A stretch of 64,000 nucleotides of DNA from Cupriavidus metallidurans CH34 (lineage in GTDB: Bacteria; Pseudomonadota; Gammaproteobacteria; Burkholderiales; Burkholderiaceae), in assembly GCF_000196015.1 (NCBI RefSeq), contig NC_007973.1, forward strand, positions 1 to 64,000, in the 5' to 3' direction. The notes under the pieces were generated by a model that had not been told where the DNA came from, made no database searches, and saw nothing but the letters and a program-made list of their open reading frames with translations. Every line of letters starts with the position of its first letter. The stretch's first letter is position 1. Positions 20,369-29,817 of the stretch are shown here, piece after piece. The translations under genes were made by a program, and so were the position numbers.

Positions 20369-21955
20369 ATGTCGTCGACCGCCCCCGCCAGCCAGTCCAC
20401 CGCAGAGGCCCTAGAGGCCACAGCTTCCCTCCCCCAAGCCGCCGTTCACGATCACGCGTCGATCATGCGTGTGATCGGTGGCATCGTGCTGTGCATTCTG
20501 CTCGCGGCGCTCGACCAGACCGTGGTGATCCCGGCCGTGCCGGCGATCGCGAACGATCTCAACGGATTCGGGCACCTGTCGTGGATCGTGACCGCGTACC
20601 TGATCGTGTCGACGGTGACCACGCCGCTGTACGGCAAGCTGTCCGACAGTTTCGGGCGTCGCCGTCTGCTGATGGTGGCGATCTCGCTGTTCATCCTGGC
20701 CTCGGTGGCCTGCGCGCTGGCGCAGACGCTGCCGCAGCTAATCCTGTTCCGCGCGCTGCAGGGCCTCGGCGGTGGCGGCCTGATGTCGCTGGCGCAGGCG
20801 GCCATTGCCGACGTGGTGGCGCCGCGCGAGCGCGGCCGCTATCAGGGCTATCTGGCCACGGTCTGGGCGATCTCGTCGATCGCGGGGCCGCTGGTAGGCG
20901 GCTGGGTGTCCGATCACATGTCGTGGCGCTGGCTGTTCTGGATCAACGTGCCGCTCGGTCTGCTGGCGATGACCATGTGCTATCGCGGGCTCGCGCATCT
21001 GAAGCCGCGCGGCGGCCGGCCCCAGGTCGATTGGCTAGGCGCCCTGCTCCTGGCCGTGGCCATTGTCGCGTTCCTGCTTGCCATGAGCTGGGGCGGCGAG
21101 GCGTTCGCCTGGATCTCGCCCGAGATGGCCGCCCTGCTGGCGATCTCGCTAGTGGCCGTGCTGTTGCTGGCCTGGCAGGAGCGCCGCGCCGCCGACCCGA
21201 TGCTGCCGCCGCGCCTGTTCCGCAATCGCGCCTATGTGATGGGCGTGGGCGCATCGGCGCTGGCCGCGCTCAATATCTTCCTGTGCATCTTCGCCCTGCC
21301 CCTGCATTTCCAGCTTGTTCGTGACGCCGATGCGTCGATGTCGGGCCTGCTGGTGGTGCCGTTCCTGCTGGCGACCGTCGCCGGCAACTTCGTGGTGGCA
21401 TGGCTCGCGCCGCGTCTGGGCCGTATGCGCGTCATCCTGACCATCGGCTTCGTTGCCGCGGCGGTCGGGCTAGTCTCGCTGGCTGCCGTGACGGTCGCCG
21501 TACCGACCTTCTTCGTTCTGCTGGCGATGACGATCGGCGGTATCGGCCTGGGTATGGCGATGGTTGGCACGCTGATCAGCGTGCAGAACGCGCTGGAGCG
21601 CCGTGACATGGGCGCGGGCACCGGCGCCTTGCTCGTGCTGCGTTCGCTCGGCAGCTCGATCGGTGGCGCGCTGGCCGGCACGCTGCTGGCCATGGAGTTT
21701 CGCGACGCGCTGGCCCGGGCCGGCGTCACGCAGGCGCTGGACCTTGGCGCGCTACGGCATGGCAGCGAGGCGCTGGCGCACCTGTCGCCAGCCGTGCGCC
21801 ATGTGCTGGCTGGCGGCGTGGAATCGGGCTTTCATCTGATTTTTGCGGCCGGCGCGGTGGCCACGATCATCGCGCTGCTGATCGTGCGTCGGATGCCGGA
21901 TCTGGAACTGCGCAGCAGCGTGACCGAGCACGCGGCCAAGATCCACATGGAATAA
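20369..21955 (+). CDS. MFS drug efflux transporter, DHA2 (EmrB/QacA) type
   Basis: A 528-residue inner-membrane proton antiporter with about 14 hydrophobic segments, the DHA2 number. Family marks are ALDQTVVIPAVPAIANDL in helix 1, motif A GKLSDSFGRRRLL after helix 2, and GLGGGGLMSLAQAAIADV. Substrates are likely drugs or amphipathic compounds, but no specificity can be read. The ATG at 20369 lacks a clear ribosome site. It is a single gene with a candidate operator upstream. Confidence 0.92.
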   Translation: MSSTAPASQSTAEALEATASLPQAAVHDHASIMRVIGGIVLCILLAALDQTVVIPAVPAIANDLNGFGHLSWIVTAYLIVSTVTTPLYGKLSDSFGRRRLLMVAISLFILASVACALAQTLPQLILFRALQGLGGGGLMSLAQAAIADVVAPRERGRYQGYLATVWAISSIAGPLVGGWVSDHMSWRWLFWINVPLGLLAMTMCYRGLAHLKPRGGRPQVDWLGALLLAVAIVAFLLAMSWGGEAFAWISPEMAALLAISLVAVLLLAWQERRAADPMLPPRLFRNRAYVMGVGASALAALNIFLCIFALPLHFQLVRDADASMSGLLVVPFLLATVAGNFVVAWLAPRLGRMRVILTIGFVAAAVGLVSLAAVTVAVPTFFVLLAMTIGGIGLGMAMVGTLISVQNALERRDMGAGTGALLVLRSLGSSIGGALAGTLLAMEFRDALARAGVTQALDLGALRHGSEALAHLSPAVRHVLAGGVESGFHLIFAAGAVATIIALLIVRRMPDLELRSSVTEHAAKIHME

Positions 21956-22065
21956 GGACGTCAAACCAGGGAAGAGGCCGGGTGTGCCCGAATGACGCGA
22001 ATCGGCCGAGAGCGTAGACTTCCTTGCACCTAAAGTCACTCCTCAAGCCACCGGAGCCCCGATTC

Positions 22066-22692
22066 ATGTCCCGCCAACGTACCCTGGAATCCGTGCAACG
22101 AACCGCTCTGGCTGGCGCGCTGACGCTGGCTGCCGCCGTGGCAGTCATGCTGCCGCCACCTGCTCACGCCGCCGAAAAGGCCGTGCCGGCGGCCGCGCAG
22201 CCGGCGGGCAATTGCCCGGCGTCGTTGAACTTCCGCTTCCCGCGGCTCCAGGACGAATCGCCGCAGAACCTGTGCCAGTACGCTGGCAAGGTGGTGCTGG
22301 TCGTGAACACGGCCAGCTATTGCGGCTTCACGCCGCAGTACGAGGGCCTTGAGGCGCTCTACGCCAAGTACCGCGAACGCGGGCTGGTGGTGCTCGGTTT
22401 CCCGTCCAACGACTTTTCCCAGGAACCCGGCTCGTCCAAGGACATTGCAGACTTTTGCTACAACACCTACGGGGTCAAGTTCCCGATGCTCGGCAAGAGC
22501 CATGTGCGCGGCAGCGACGCCAATCCGATGTACGCACTGCTGGCCCAGGAGACGGGCACCGCGCCGAAGTGGAACTTCTACAAGTACCTGATCGACCGCA
22601 AGGGGCAGGTCATCGGCAGCTACAACAGCATGGTCAAGCCGGACGACAAGCAGTTTGTCTCGAAGATCGAAGAACTGCTGAACGCGCGCTGA
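22066..22692 (+). CDS. Periplasmic glutathione peroxidase family protein
   Basis: A 208-residue thiol peroxidase with a cleavable signal (ALAGALTLAAAVAVMLPPPAHA), so it probably acts in the periplasm. The peroxidatic Cys is C86 in NTASYCGFTPQYEGLEALY, and the catalytic-region WNFYKYL is present (W169, N170). The usual NQF of the catalytic tetrad reads NDF (D116), and the loop before QEPGS is short. It would reduce peroxides with thioredoxin-like or small thiol donors. CGGAG precedes the chosen ATG at 22066. Confidence 0.88.
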   Translation: MSRQRTLESVQRTALAGALTLAAAVAVMLPPPAHAAEKAVPAAAQPAGNCPASLNFRFPRLQDESPQNLCQYAGKVVLVVNTASYCGFTPQYEGLEALYAKYRERGLVVLGFPSNDFSQEPGSSKDIADFCYNTYGVKFPMLGKSHVRGSDANPMYALLAQETGTAPKWNFYKYLIDRKGQVIGSYNSMVKPDDKQFVSKIEELLNAR

Positions 22693-22843
22693 TGCGCGGC
22701 TTGCCCCGCAGCGTGTCCATGCGGCTGTCGTTTCGTAGCTTGTTTCTGCCATAGTTTGATCACCGTCAATAAAGAAACGCCTACGTCTCATTACTTTCGC
22801 CCCTAGCCATTTACAACAAAACTAGAGCGGCGAGAGAGGGATC

Positions 22844-23626
22844 ATGAGTAACGTGTTGTACGAAGCGGGCGGGCATGTCTGTCTGGCATTCACGGATCTG
22901 GTCGACGAGGGTCAAGGCGAGGTCGTCCAGAGCAACCAGTTTCTGGTGGTCGACAACGGCCATGCGGCGTTGATCGATCCGGGCGGAAACATGACCTACA
23001 GCGAGCTGTATCTGACGATCAGCCGCTATTTCCCACCCAAGCAGCTTGACTACGTGCTGGCGTCCCATGCGGACCCGGACATCGTCGCTTCGGTGGGGCG
23101 CTGGCTGACATCGTCGGACAGCCGCGTGCTGATCTCGCAGGTCTGGGCACGCTTTCTGCCGCATTTCTGCCAGGCAGGCAAAACGGCGGGGCGCATCGTA
23201 ACCATCCCGGATGGTGGCATGGTGATACCGCTCGGCAATTGCCAGCTGATCGCGGTGCCCGCGCACTTCCTCCATTCCGAAGGCAATTTCCAGTTCTACG
23301 ATCCGGTCAGCAAGATCCTGTTCTCGGGCGACCTTGGGGCCACGATGACATCGGGGACGGAAGCCGGCACAGTGGTCACCGATTTCGATGCCCACGCCCG
23401 CCGGATGCTGGCGTTCCATCGCCGCTATATGAGCGGCAACCGGGCGTGCCGGCTCTGGGCCGCGATGGCGCGGACCATGGATATCGAGTGGATCGTGCCT
23501 CAGCACGGGCCCTCGTTCCGGGGCCGCGAGATGGTCAATCGCTTCATCGACTGGATCGACCAATTGCAGTGCGGGCTGGATCTGCTCGAGCCCGCCCACT
23601 ACCGTGTGCCGTCGATGCTGGGCTGA
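22844..23626 (+). CDS. MBL-fold protein resembling the flavodiiron/ODP diiron domain
   Basis: A 260-residue metallo-beta-lactamase-fold protein. The metal ligands are H75-A-D77-P-D79, H144, D163 (FSGDLGA) and H221 (PQHGPSF). This set, with an acidic residue at position 77, resembles the diiron site of flavodiiron proteins and stand-alone ODP proteins rather than the zinc HxHxDH set. There is no flavodoxin domain. It may sense or reduce oxygen or nitric oxide, but that is inference. GAGAGAGGGATC lies just before the ATG. Confidence 0.8.
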   Translation: MSNVLYEAGGHVCLAFTDLVDEGQGEVVQSNQFLVVDNGHAALIDPGGNMTYSELYLTISRYFPPKQLDYVLASHADPDIVASVGRWLTSSDSRVLISQVWARFLPHFCQAGKTAGRIVTIPDGGMVIPLGNCQLIAVPAHFLHSEGNFQFYDPVSKILFSGDLGATMTSGTEAGTVVTDFDAHARRMLAFHRRYMSGNRACRLWAAMARTMDIEWIVPQHGPSFRGREMVNRFIDWIDQLQCGLDLLEPAHYRVPSMLG

Positions 23627-23691
23627 ACGGGCAGGGGTCTCGCGCTTGCGCTATGCTCGCGGGCTGGTGCTACCGCAAGGAGACGAGACCC

Positions 23692-24558
23692 ATGAAACTA
23701 GTCCGCATTGGAGAACCCGGCGCCGAGCGCCCCGGCATGTTGGACAGCGACGGCCGCGTGCGCGACCTGTCCGGCGTGATCGACAACATCGGCCCGCAGG
23801 AACTGGCGCCTGGCGTGCTGGCCCGTCTGGCGAACATCGACCCCGCCACGCTGCCGGTGGTGGAGGGCGGACGCTTCGGCGTGCCCTGGAGCGGCGTTGG
23901 CAAGATCGTTGCCATCGGCCTGAACTATGCCGACCACGCCGCCGAAGCCGGCATGCCGCTACCGACCGAGCCGATCGTGTTCCTGAAGGCCAACACGTCG
24001 CTGAACGGCCCGAACGACAACGTGATGTTGCCGCTCGATTCGCAGAAATCGGACTGGGAAGTGGAACTGGGCGTGGTGATTGGCACCCGGGCTCGGAATG
24101 TGTGGAAGGAGCAGGCGCTCGACTACGTGGCCGGCTACTGCGTGGTCAATGATGTCTCCGAGCGCGAATTCCAGCTCGAGCGCGGCGGCACGTGGGACAA
24201 GGGCAAGGGCTGCGACACCTTCTGTCCGGCGGGCCCGTGGCTGGTCACGCGTGACGAGGTACCCGACGCGCAAAAGCTGGGGATGTGGCTCGACGTCAAT
24301 GGCGAGCGCATGCAGAAGGGCAGCACGGCCACCATGGTTTTCGATGTGGCGACGATCGTCAGCTATGTCAGCCGCTTCATGACGCTGGAGCCCGGCGACC
24401 TGATCGCCACCGGCACGCCGCCGGGTGTGGGCATGGGCTTCAAGCCGCCGCGCTACCTGCGTGCCGGCGACGTGATGCGCCTGGGCGTCGAGGGGCTTGG
24501 CGAGCAGTCCCAGAACGTCGTGGCCTACGTCGGGCGCGGTGGCGCAATACGAATCTAG
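23692..24558 (+). CDS. Fumarylacetoacetate hydrolase family protein
   Basis: A 288-residue cytosolic enzyme of the FAH superfamily, which cleaves or hydrates 2-keto acids in aromatic and ureide breakdown. Seen features are KIVAIGLNYADHAAEAG, the metal-binding acidic SDWEVELGVVIG, YCVVNDVSEREFQ, and IATGTPPGVGMG. The sequence is close to the group often annotated ureidoglycolate lyase or 2-hydroxyhepta-dienedioate isomerase; the true substrate is open. CAAGGAG stands before ATG 23692; a longer in-frame extension to 23239 overlaps the previous gene and is rejected. Confidence 0.9.
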   Translation: MKLVRIGEPGAERPGMLDSDGRVRDLSGVIDNIGPQELAPGVLARLANIDPATLPVVEGGRFGVPWSGVGKIVAIGLNYADHAAEAGMPLPTEPIVFLKANTSLNGPNDNVMLPLDSQKSDWEVELGVVIGTRARNVWKEQALDYVAGYCVVNDVSEREFQLERGGTWDKGKGCDTFCPAGPWLVTRDEVPDAQKLGMWLDVNGERMQKGSTATMVFDVATIVSYVSRFMTLEPGDLIATGTPPGVGMGFKPPRYLRAGDVMRLGVEGLGEQSQNVVAYVGRGGAIRI

Positions 24559-24790
24559 GCGGATTCAGACGGATCCAGGGCAGGGCGGTTGGGTGTCCGC
24601 GGCGACATCGGCGCGGGTTCCCAACGGAAACGTCTTCACACAAATCGTCGCAGTTCCACACAAAGCGTCCGATCAGGGCAACAGTTTTGCCGTGATTCCG
24701 GGCGTTTTCGCACGAAATCAGCATTCCAGGTTTTCTTCCTTGGGGTGCGTGAAATACTGTTCATACATGTCTGCCGTTTAGAGCACTGTC

Positions 24791-26068
24791 ATGTCTGAAC
24801 ACGCCCCCGAAATCGAAGACCCCGACATCGACGCCCCTGAAGTCGCATCGATCCTCAAGTCTGTCTCCGTCCGCCTCGCCAAGGATTCCCCCACCCGGTC
24901 CTTCTGCACCCTGCACGACACGCTCGACTCGCGTGACGAACTGCAGGACATCCGCCGCCATATCCACCAGCATCCCGAGCTTGCCTTCAACGAGGTCCAC
25001 ACGGCCGAACTCGTCGCCAGCAAGCTGGAGAACTGGGGCTACACGGTCACACGTGGCGTGGGCGGTACTGGCGTGGTGGCCTCGCTGCGAGTGGGCGCGG
25101 GGCAACGCAGCGTCGGCATTCGCGCCGACATGGATGCATTGCCGATCCACGAGCGGTCGGGCTTGCCCTATGCCAGCGTGCACGACGGCAAGATGCACGC
25201 GTGTGGCCATGATGGCCACACCGCCGTGCTACTGGGTGCCGCGCGGCAACTGGCACGTACCCGGCAATTCGATGGCACCGTGCACCTGATCTTCCAGCCG
25301 GCCGAGGAGATCGGGGCGGGCGGTGGCGCGGAACGGATGCTGGCCGACGGCCTGTTCGAACGCTTTCCGTGCGATGCGATATTTGGCCTGCATAACCATC
25401 CGGGTGCCGAGGCCGGTACCTTCATGTTCCGTTCGGGCCCGTTCATGGCCGCGTGCGACACCGTAGCGATCACCATCCGAGGGAAGGGGGGCCATGCCGC
25501 GCGGCCGCATCAGTCGATTGATCCGATCCTGGTCGCGGGCAGTCTGGTCATGGCGCTGCAGTCCATCGTGGCGCGCAACGTCGATCCGAATGAGACTGCC
25601 GTGGTGACCATCGGCACGCTGCATGCGGGCCACGCGCCCAATGTGATTCCAGATAGCGCGCGCATGGAACTCAGCGTGCGCTCATTCAGTGCGGATGTCC
25701 GGGCATCCATGGAAACGCGCATCAAGCAGCTTGCCACGTCACACGCCGAGGGCTACGGCGCGACGGCCGATATCGAGTACGTGCGTGGCTATCCGGTGCT
25801 CGTCAACAGCGAAGCGGAGACCGAGTTCGCACGCCAGGTGGCCGAGGAACTGGTGGGCCCCGAACGTGCAATCGCGAATTTCCACCGCATCGCCGGCAGT
25901 GAGGACTTCGCTTACTTCCTGCAGCAGCGGCCCGGGTGTTTCGTCCGGATGGGCAATGGGGTCAACCAGCCGCTGCTTCACAACGCCGGCTACGACTTCA
26001 ATGACGACAACCTGACCGTCGGGGCGGCTTACTGGACGCGGCTGGTCGAGCGTTACCTCGCCGGGTAG
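24791..26068 (+). CDS. M20 family amidohydrolase (hippurate hydrolase/aminoacylase-like)
   Basis: A 425-residue zinc aminoacylase of the M20D group that hydrolyses N-acyl amino acids such as hippurate. The core starts DELQDIRRHIHQHPELAF. Metal and catalytic motifs are MHACGHDGHTAVLL, FQPAEEIGAGGG, FGLHNHP and IAGSEDFAYFLQQRPG. About 45 N-terminal residues precede the usual start; they look disordered and acidic, and have no signal peptide. It may be that the true start lies downstream, but no better-supported start is visible. Confidence 0.9.
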   Translation: MSEHAPEIEDPDIDAPEVASILKSVSVRLAKDSPTRSFCTLHDTLDSRDELQDIRRHIHQHPELAFNEVHTAELVASKLENWGYTVTRGVGGTGVVASLRVGAGQRSVGIRADMDALPIHERSGLPYASVHDGKMHACGHDGHTAVLLGAARQLARTRQFDGTVHLIFQPAEEIGAGGGAERMLADGLFERFPCDAIFGLHNHPGAEAGTFMFRSGPFMAACDTVAITIRGKGGHAARPHQSIDPILVAGSLVMALQSIVARNVDPNETAVVTIGTLHAGHAPNVIPDSARMELSVRSFSADVRASMETRIKQLATSHAEGYGATADIEYVRGYPVLVNSEAETEFARQVAEELVGPERAIANFHRIAGSEDFAYFLQQRPGCFVRMGNGVNQPLLHNAGYDFNDDNLTVGAAYWTRLVERYLAG

Positions 26069-26083
26069 GACAGGGCGACAGGA

Positions 26084-26902
26084 CTATTTGAAGAAGGCAC
26101 TCGGCGGCACGCCGAACTGCCGGCGGAACATCGTCGCGAAGGCGCTCGGGCTGCCATAGCCCATGTCGAGCGCCACATCCACCACCTTGTCGCCTGCCGC
26201 CAGCCGCTCTAGCGCGGCCAGCAGCCGTGCCTGCTGGCGCCACTGGCCGAACGTCATCCCGGTCTCCCGCGCGAATCGGCGCTGAATGGTCTTGGGGTCC
26301 ACGCCAAGCCTGTCGCCCCAGTCAGCCAGCGTCAGGCCAGAGTCGGGGCTGTCGGTGATCCGCTCGCAGATCACGCGCAGGTCCTTGTCCTTCGGGCGGG
26401 GCAGGTGGAGCGGCAGCGTGGGTACCAGCGTGACTTCATCGAGCAGCAATTGCATCAGCCGGGATTCGCGCGAGTCGGGCGAATAGGGCAGGGGAATGTC
26501 GATCGCGGCCAGGATCAACTCGCGCAGCAGCGGAGAAATACCGAGTACGGTACAGCGCGTGGGCAGGTTCGGCGCGGCGTCGGGGCGAATGTAGGCCGTG
26601 CGCATCTGCACGTGCCCGACCATGCGGATCCAGTGCACGGTGCCACCGGGCATCCACATGCCGCGTGTCGGCGGCACGATCCACTGTCCTTCTGACGTCG
26701 AGACCACCATTACCCCGTGCACGGCGTGGATGAGTTGCGCGTGCGGGTGCTGATGGGGCTTGGTGACATGGGTCGGCAGGTAGTCCGCCGCCATGGCCGC
26801 CACAGGCATCGGGCCGCGGTCGTACTGGAGGTAGGCGGGCTGTTCCGAGTAGGTATCGGGCCGCCCGTCGGCATGGGCAGCGTTCGGCGCTTCGGCTGGC
26901 AT
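26084..26902 (-). CDS. AraC-family regulator with N-terminal cupin
   Basis: A 272-residue regulator of the cupin-AraC kind (NimR/YdeC-like). The sensor has KPHQHPHAQLIHAVHGVMVV and the PPTRGMWMPGGTVHWI signature. The DNA-binding part has GLTLADWGDRLGVDPKTIQRRFARETGMTFGQWRQQARL and VVDVALDMGYGSPSAFATMFRRQFG. It is transcribed away from the Fsr-type MFS gene across a 140-bp gap. In related NimR-type pairs the regulator controls a neighbouring MFS exporter, so that is the likely job here. Confidence 0.92.
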   Translation of the reverse strand: MPAEAPNAAHADGRPDTYSEQPAYLQYDRGPMPVAAMAADYLPTHVTKPHQHPHAQLIHAVHGVMVVSTSEGQWIVPPTRGMWMPGGTVHWIRMVGHVQMRTAYIRPDAAPNLPTRCTVLGISPLLRELILAAIDIPLPYSPDSRESRLMQLLLDEVTLVPTLPLHLPRPKDKDLRVICERITDSPDSGLTLADWGDRLGVDPKTIQRRFARETGMTFGQWRQQARLLAALERLAAGDKVVDVALDMGYGSPSAFATMFRRQFGVPPSAFFK

Positions 26903-27042
26903 GTCCTTTTCTCCAAAGTTACGGCCTCATTCTCGCAGGACAGGCGGCAGTTTGCCAATTAGCATCGTCACACTTCCCGGCCGCGCGCTGTTCGGGCGCC
27001 CGGGCTTTTGCCAAGCATGACTGGCCAATGCGCCCCCGCACC

Positions 27043-28257
27043 ATGAGCACAACCATCAATCCGGCCCATCCGGCCGACCGTGAGGAAGGCACACGCTTCC
27101 GCGTGCTGTACGCGATCAGTTTCGCGCACTTCCTCAACGACATGATCCAGTCGCTGATCCTTGCCATCTATCCGATGCTCAAGGGCGGCTTCAACCTGAG
27201 CTTCACGCAGATCGGTCTGCTGACGCTGACGTATCAGGTTACGGCGTCGCTGCTGCAGCCGGTGGTCGGCCTGTACACGGACAAGCATCCGAAGCCGCAT
27301 TCGCTCGCCATCGGCATGGGATTCACGCTGTGTGGCCTGTTGCTGCTGTCGGTGGCCCCGACCTATGGCGTGCTGCTGGTTGCCGCAGCGCTGGTGGGAA
27401 CCGGTTCGTCGATCTTCCACCCGGAATCGTCGCGTGTGGCGCGGCTGGCGTCGGGCGGACAGCATGGGCTGGCTCAGTCGATCTTCCAGGTGGGCGGTAA
27501 CGGTGGCAGCGCGATGGGTCCGCTGCTGGCGGCGTGGATCGTTCACTCGCAGGGCAGCGTGGCGTGGTTCTCGCTGGCCGCGCTGCTGGCCATCACCGTG
27601 CTGTGGCAAATCGGCGGCTGGTACGGCCGGCACCTGGCCGAGCGCGCCGCGAAGAAGAAGGGCGCCGGCGTCGTGGTCAACAAGCTGCCGAAGTCGACAG
27701 TGGTGCGCGCCATCGTGGTGCTGCTGCTGCTGATCTTCTCGAAGTACTTCTACATGGCCAGCCTGAACACGTACTACACGTTCTACCTGATGGAGAAGTT
27801 CGGCCTGGCGCGTCAGACCTCGCAGATCTACCTGTTCCTGTTCCTGTTTGCCGTAGCGGCGGGCACGATCATGGGCGGGCCGATTGGTGACCGTATCGGC
27901 CGCAAGCGCGTGATCTGGGCGTCGATCCTGGGCGTGGCGCCGTTCACGCTGATGCTGCCCCATGCCAACCTGTTCTGGACCGCCGTGCTGTCCGTGGTGA
28001 TCGGCTTCATCCTGGCCTCGGCCTTCTCGGCCATCCTGGTGTTCGCCCAGGAACTGATCCCGGGCAAGGTGGGCATGGTGTCCGGGCTGTTCTTCGGGTT
28101 TGCCTTCGGCATGGGCGGTATTGGCGCCGCCGTGCTCGGCCGGCTGGCCGATGCGCACGGCATCGAGACCGTGTACCAGCTTTGCGCGTTCCTGCCGCTG
28201 CTGGGCCTGCTCGCGGTATTCCTGCCGGACCTGCGCGAGAGGGCGAAGGCGGCTTGA
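27043..28257 (+). CDS. fsr: Fosmidomycin-resistance-type MFS transporter
   Basis: A 404-residue inner-membrane exporter with about 12 hydrophobic segments. The family-specific start is SFAHFLNDMIQSLILAIYPMLK, followed by GTGSSIFHPESSRVARLASGG and GDRIGRKRVI. The Fsr family exports fosmidomycin and other small drugs in E. coli; the natural substrate is unknown. I chose ATG 27043; an ATG at 27028 would add five residues. The divergent AraC regulator is the likely controller. Confidence 0.9.
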   Translation: MSTTINPAHPADREEGTRFRVLYAISFAHFLNDMIQSLILAIYPMLKGGFNLSFTQIGLLTLTYQVTASLLQPVVGLYTDKHPKPHSLAIGMGFTLCGLLLLSVAPTYGVLLVAAALVGTGSSIFHPESSRVARLASGGQHGLAQSIFQVGGNGGSAMGPLLAAWIVHSQGSVAWFSLAALLAITVLWQIGGWYGRHLAERAAKKKGAGVVVNKLPKSTVVRAIVVLLLLIFSKYFYMASLNTYYTFYLMEKFGLARQTSQIYLFLFLFAVAAGTIMGGPIGDRIGRKRVIWASILGVAPFTLMLPHANLFWTAVLSVVIGFILASAFSAILVFAQELIPGKVGMVSGLFFGFAFGMGGIGAAVLGRLADAHGIETVYQLCAFLPLLGLLAVFLPDLRERAKAA

Positions 28258-28274
28258 ACGGCTGATGGTTTTAA

Positions 28275-28300
28275 CCCCCTCGCGCCAGAGCGGGAGGGGG
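28275..28300. terminator. GC-rich hairpin between convergent genes
   Basis: CCCCCTCGCGC (28275-28285) pairs with GCGGGAGGGGG after a short loop with one mismatch. It lies between the convergent fsr-like and peptidase genes and probably ends both transcripts. T tracts are poor on both sides. Confidence 0.5.
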
Positions 28301-28319
28301 CGTCACTTCCCTCCCGCGA

Positions 28320-29636
28320 TCACTTCCCCGTCTTGTCCTGCGAGACATCCATGATCATCCGCGTCAGCAGATACAGACGCGGCGTGACCGAGTTCAAGTC
28401 CACATACTCCGCATCGTTCGAATGCGCGCCGAAGCCGCGCAAGCCGAAGCGCTCGATCACCGGTGCCTTGGTGGCCGCCGCCGCAAATGCCGCATCGGTG
28501 CCGCCGCCTTCGGCGGTGTCATAAACAGCCAGCTTTTCGCCGATTTCGGCATAGATGCCCTGCGCGTGCACAGCCAGCGCACGCGATGCCGGTGTCGCTT
28601 CCAGCGGCGGGCGACGGCGCTCGAACTTCACCTCGACCTTCGTGTCGGGAATCAGCTTCTTCTGGATCCGCTCCTGTAGCGTGCGCTCCAGGCTGTCGTA
28701 GTCGGCGGTGCGCAGCACGCGCACATCGGCCTGCGCGGTGGCTACGGCCGGAATCACGTTGCGGTTGGTGCCGGCGTGGGACAGGGTCCAGTTGACCTTG
28801 AGGCCAGTGTCCGGGTTGGACAGGTCGCGCATCTGCAGGATTTGGTGCGATAGCTCGTAGAGCGCATTACGCCCCAGTTCCGGCGAGCTTCCCGCATGGG
28901 AGGACTTGCCGTCGACCTTGAGCGAGATGGCGCCAATGCCGCTCGTAGCCAGCGAGAGCCGGTCGCCGGTGACGCGCGAGGCTTCGCACGAGAACACGGC
29001 ATCCTGCTCCGCCCCCAGCTTCGTCAACGTGGCGCGCGCGCCCGGCGAGCTGATTTCCTCGTCGCCATTGATCAGCACGGTCAGCGTGCCATAGTCCTTG
29101 AACTTCATCTTCTGCAGGATGGCCACGGTATGCAGGATCACCGCCACACCGTTCTTGTCGTCGGCAATGCCCAGGCCGTAGGCGCGATCCCCGTCGACGC
29201 GGAAGGGCTGCTGCGCGAGCATTCCGCGCAGGTACACCGTGTCCATGTGCGCGATCAGCATGATCTTGCGTTGGCCGGTGCCCTTGAACTGGGCCATGAC
29301 CATCTTGCCCACCTTCGCCGGGGTGTCCTCCATGCGATAGATCTCAGTTGGCTCGACCAGCTTCGCGTCGCCGCCGAGCGCGGCCAGGCGGTCGCGAAGC
29401 AGGTTGGCGATGCGGTCCAGGCCTTCGATATCCTTGCTGCCAGACTCGATCGAGACCAGGTCCTTGAGCGTGTCGATCAGCGCCGGCTTTTCCTGCTGCG
29501 CAAGCTGAAAGGCCGGCTGCACGGGCTCGGCCTGGGCCGGCAGGGCGCAGATCGCGCCAGCCAGCGCCAGCGCGGCGGGCAAGAGGGCCAGGCGGGCCAG
29601 GCGGGTACGCAGGGCAGGGTGAGGGGCAGCGTGCAT
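28320..29636 (-). CDS. Secreted M20 glutamate carboxypeptidase (CPG2-like)
   Basis: A 438-residue zinc exopeptidase resembling Pseudomonas carboxypeptidase G2. The signal peptide is RLARLALLPAALALAGAICALPAQA, so it is periplasmic or secreted. Dinuclear-zinc motifs are IAHMDTVY, GLGIADDKNG, INGDEEISSPG and a late FGAHSNDAEYVD. CPG2 releases C-terminal glutamate from folates and similar compounds. ATG 29636 follows AAGGAG at a good distance; the longer frame to 30017 has no conserved residues. Confidence 0.9.
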   Translation of the reverse strand: MHAAPHPALRTRLARLALLPAALALAGAICALPAQAEPVQPAFQLAQQEKPALIDTLKDLVSIESGSKDIEGLDRIANLLRDRLAALGGDAKLVEPTEIYRMEDTPAKVGKMVMAQFKGTGQRKIMLIAHMDTVYLRGMLAQQPFRVDGDRAYGLGIADDKNGVAVILHTVAILQKMKFKDYGTLTVLINGDEEISSPGARATLTKLGAEQDAVFSCEASRVTGDRLSLATSGIGAISLKVDGKSSHAGSSPELGRNALYELSHQILQMRDLSNPDTGLKVNWTLSHAGTNRNVIPAVATAQADVRVLRTADYDSLERTLQERIQKKLIPDTKVEVKFERRRPPLEATPASRALAVHAQGIYAEIGEKLAVYDTAEGGGTDAAFAAAATKAPVIERFGLRGFGAHSNDAEYVDLNSVTPRLYLLTRMIMDVSQDKTGK

Positions 29637-29817
29637 GACGGGAACACTCCTTGTGGTGTCTTCTGTGCGGAAAGTTGGAATGTTGCGGAATCGGGGCGTC
29701 GCGGTAAAGGCCCCGGCGTGGGTCTCGTCACGATTCACGCGCCGTCCGCGCATCCTGTCGCGCGGGCGCTGCAGACATTGGTCATCCTGGCATCGAATTT
29801 GCGGCATCATGGTGGTC

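Noticed and set aside
23239..23691. N-terminal extension of the fumarylacetoacetate hydrolase family gene
   Set aside because: It overlaps the MBL gene in another frame, is Arg/Pro/Ala-rich, and a good ribosome site precedes ATG 23692.
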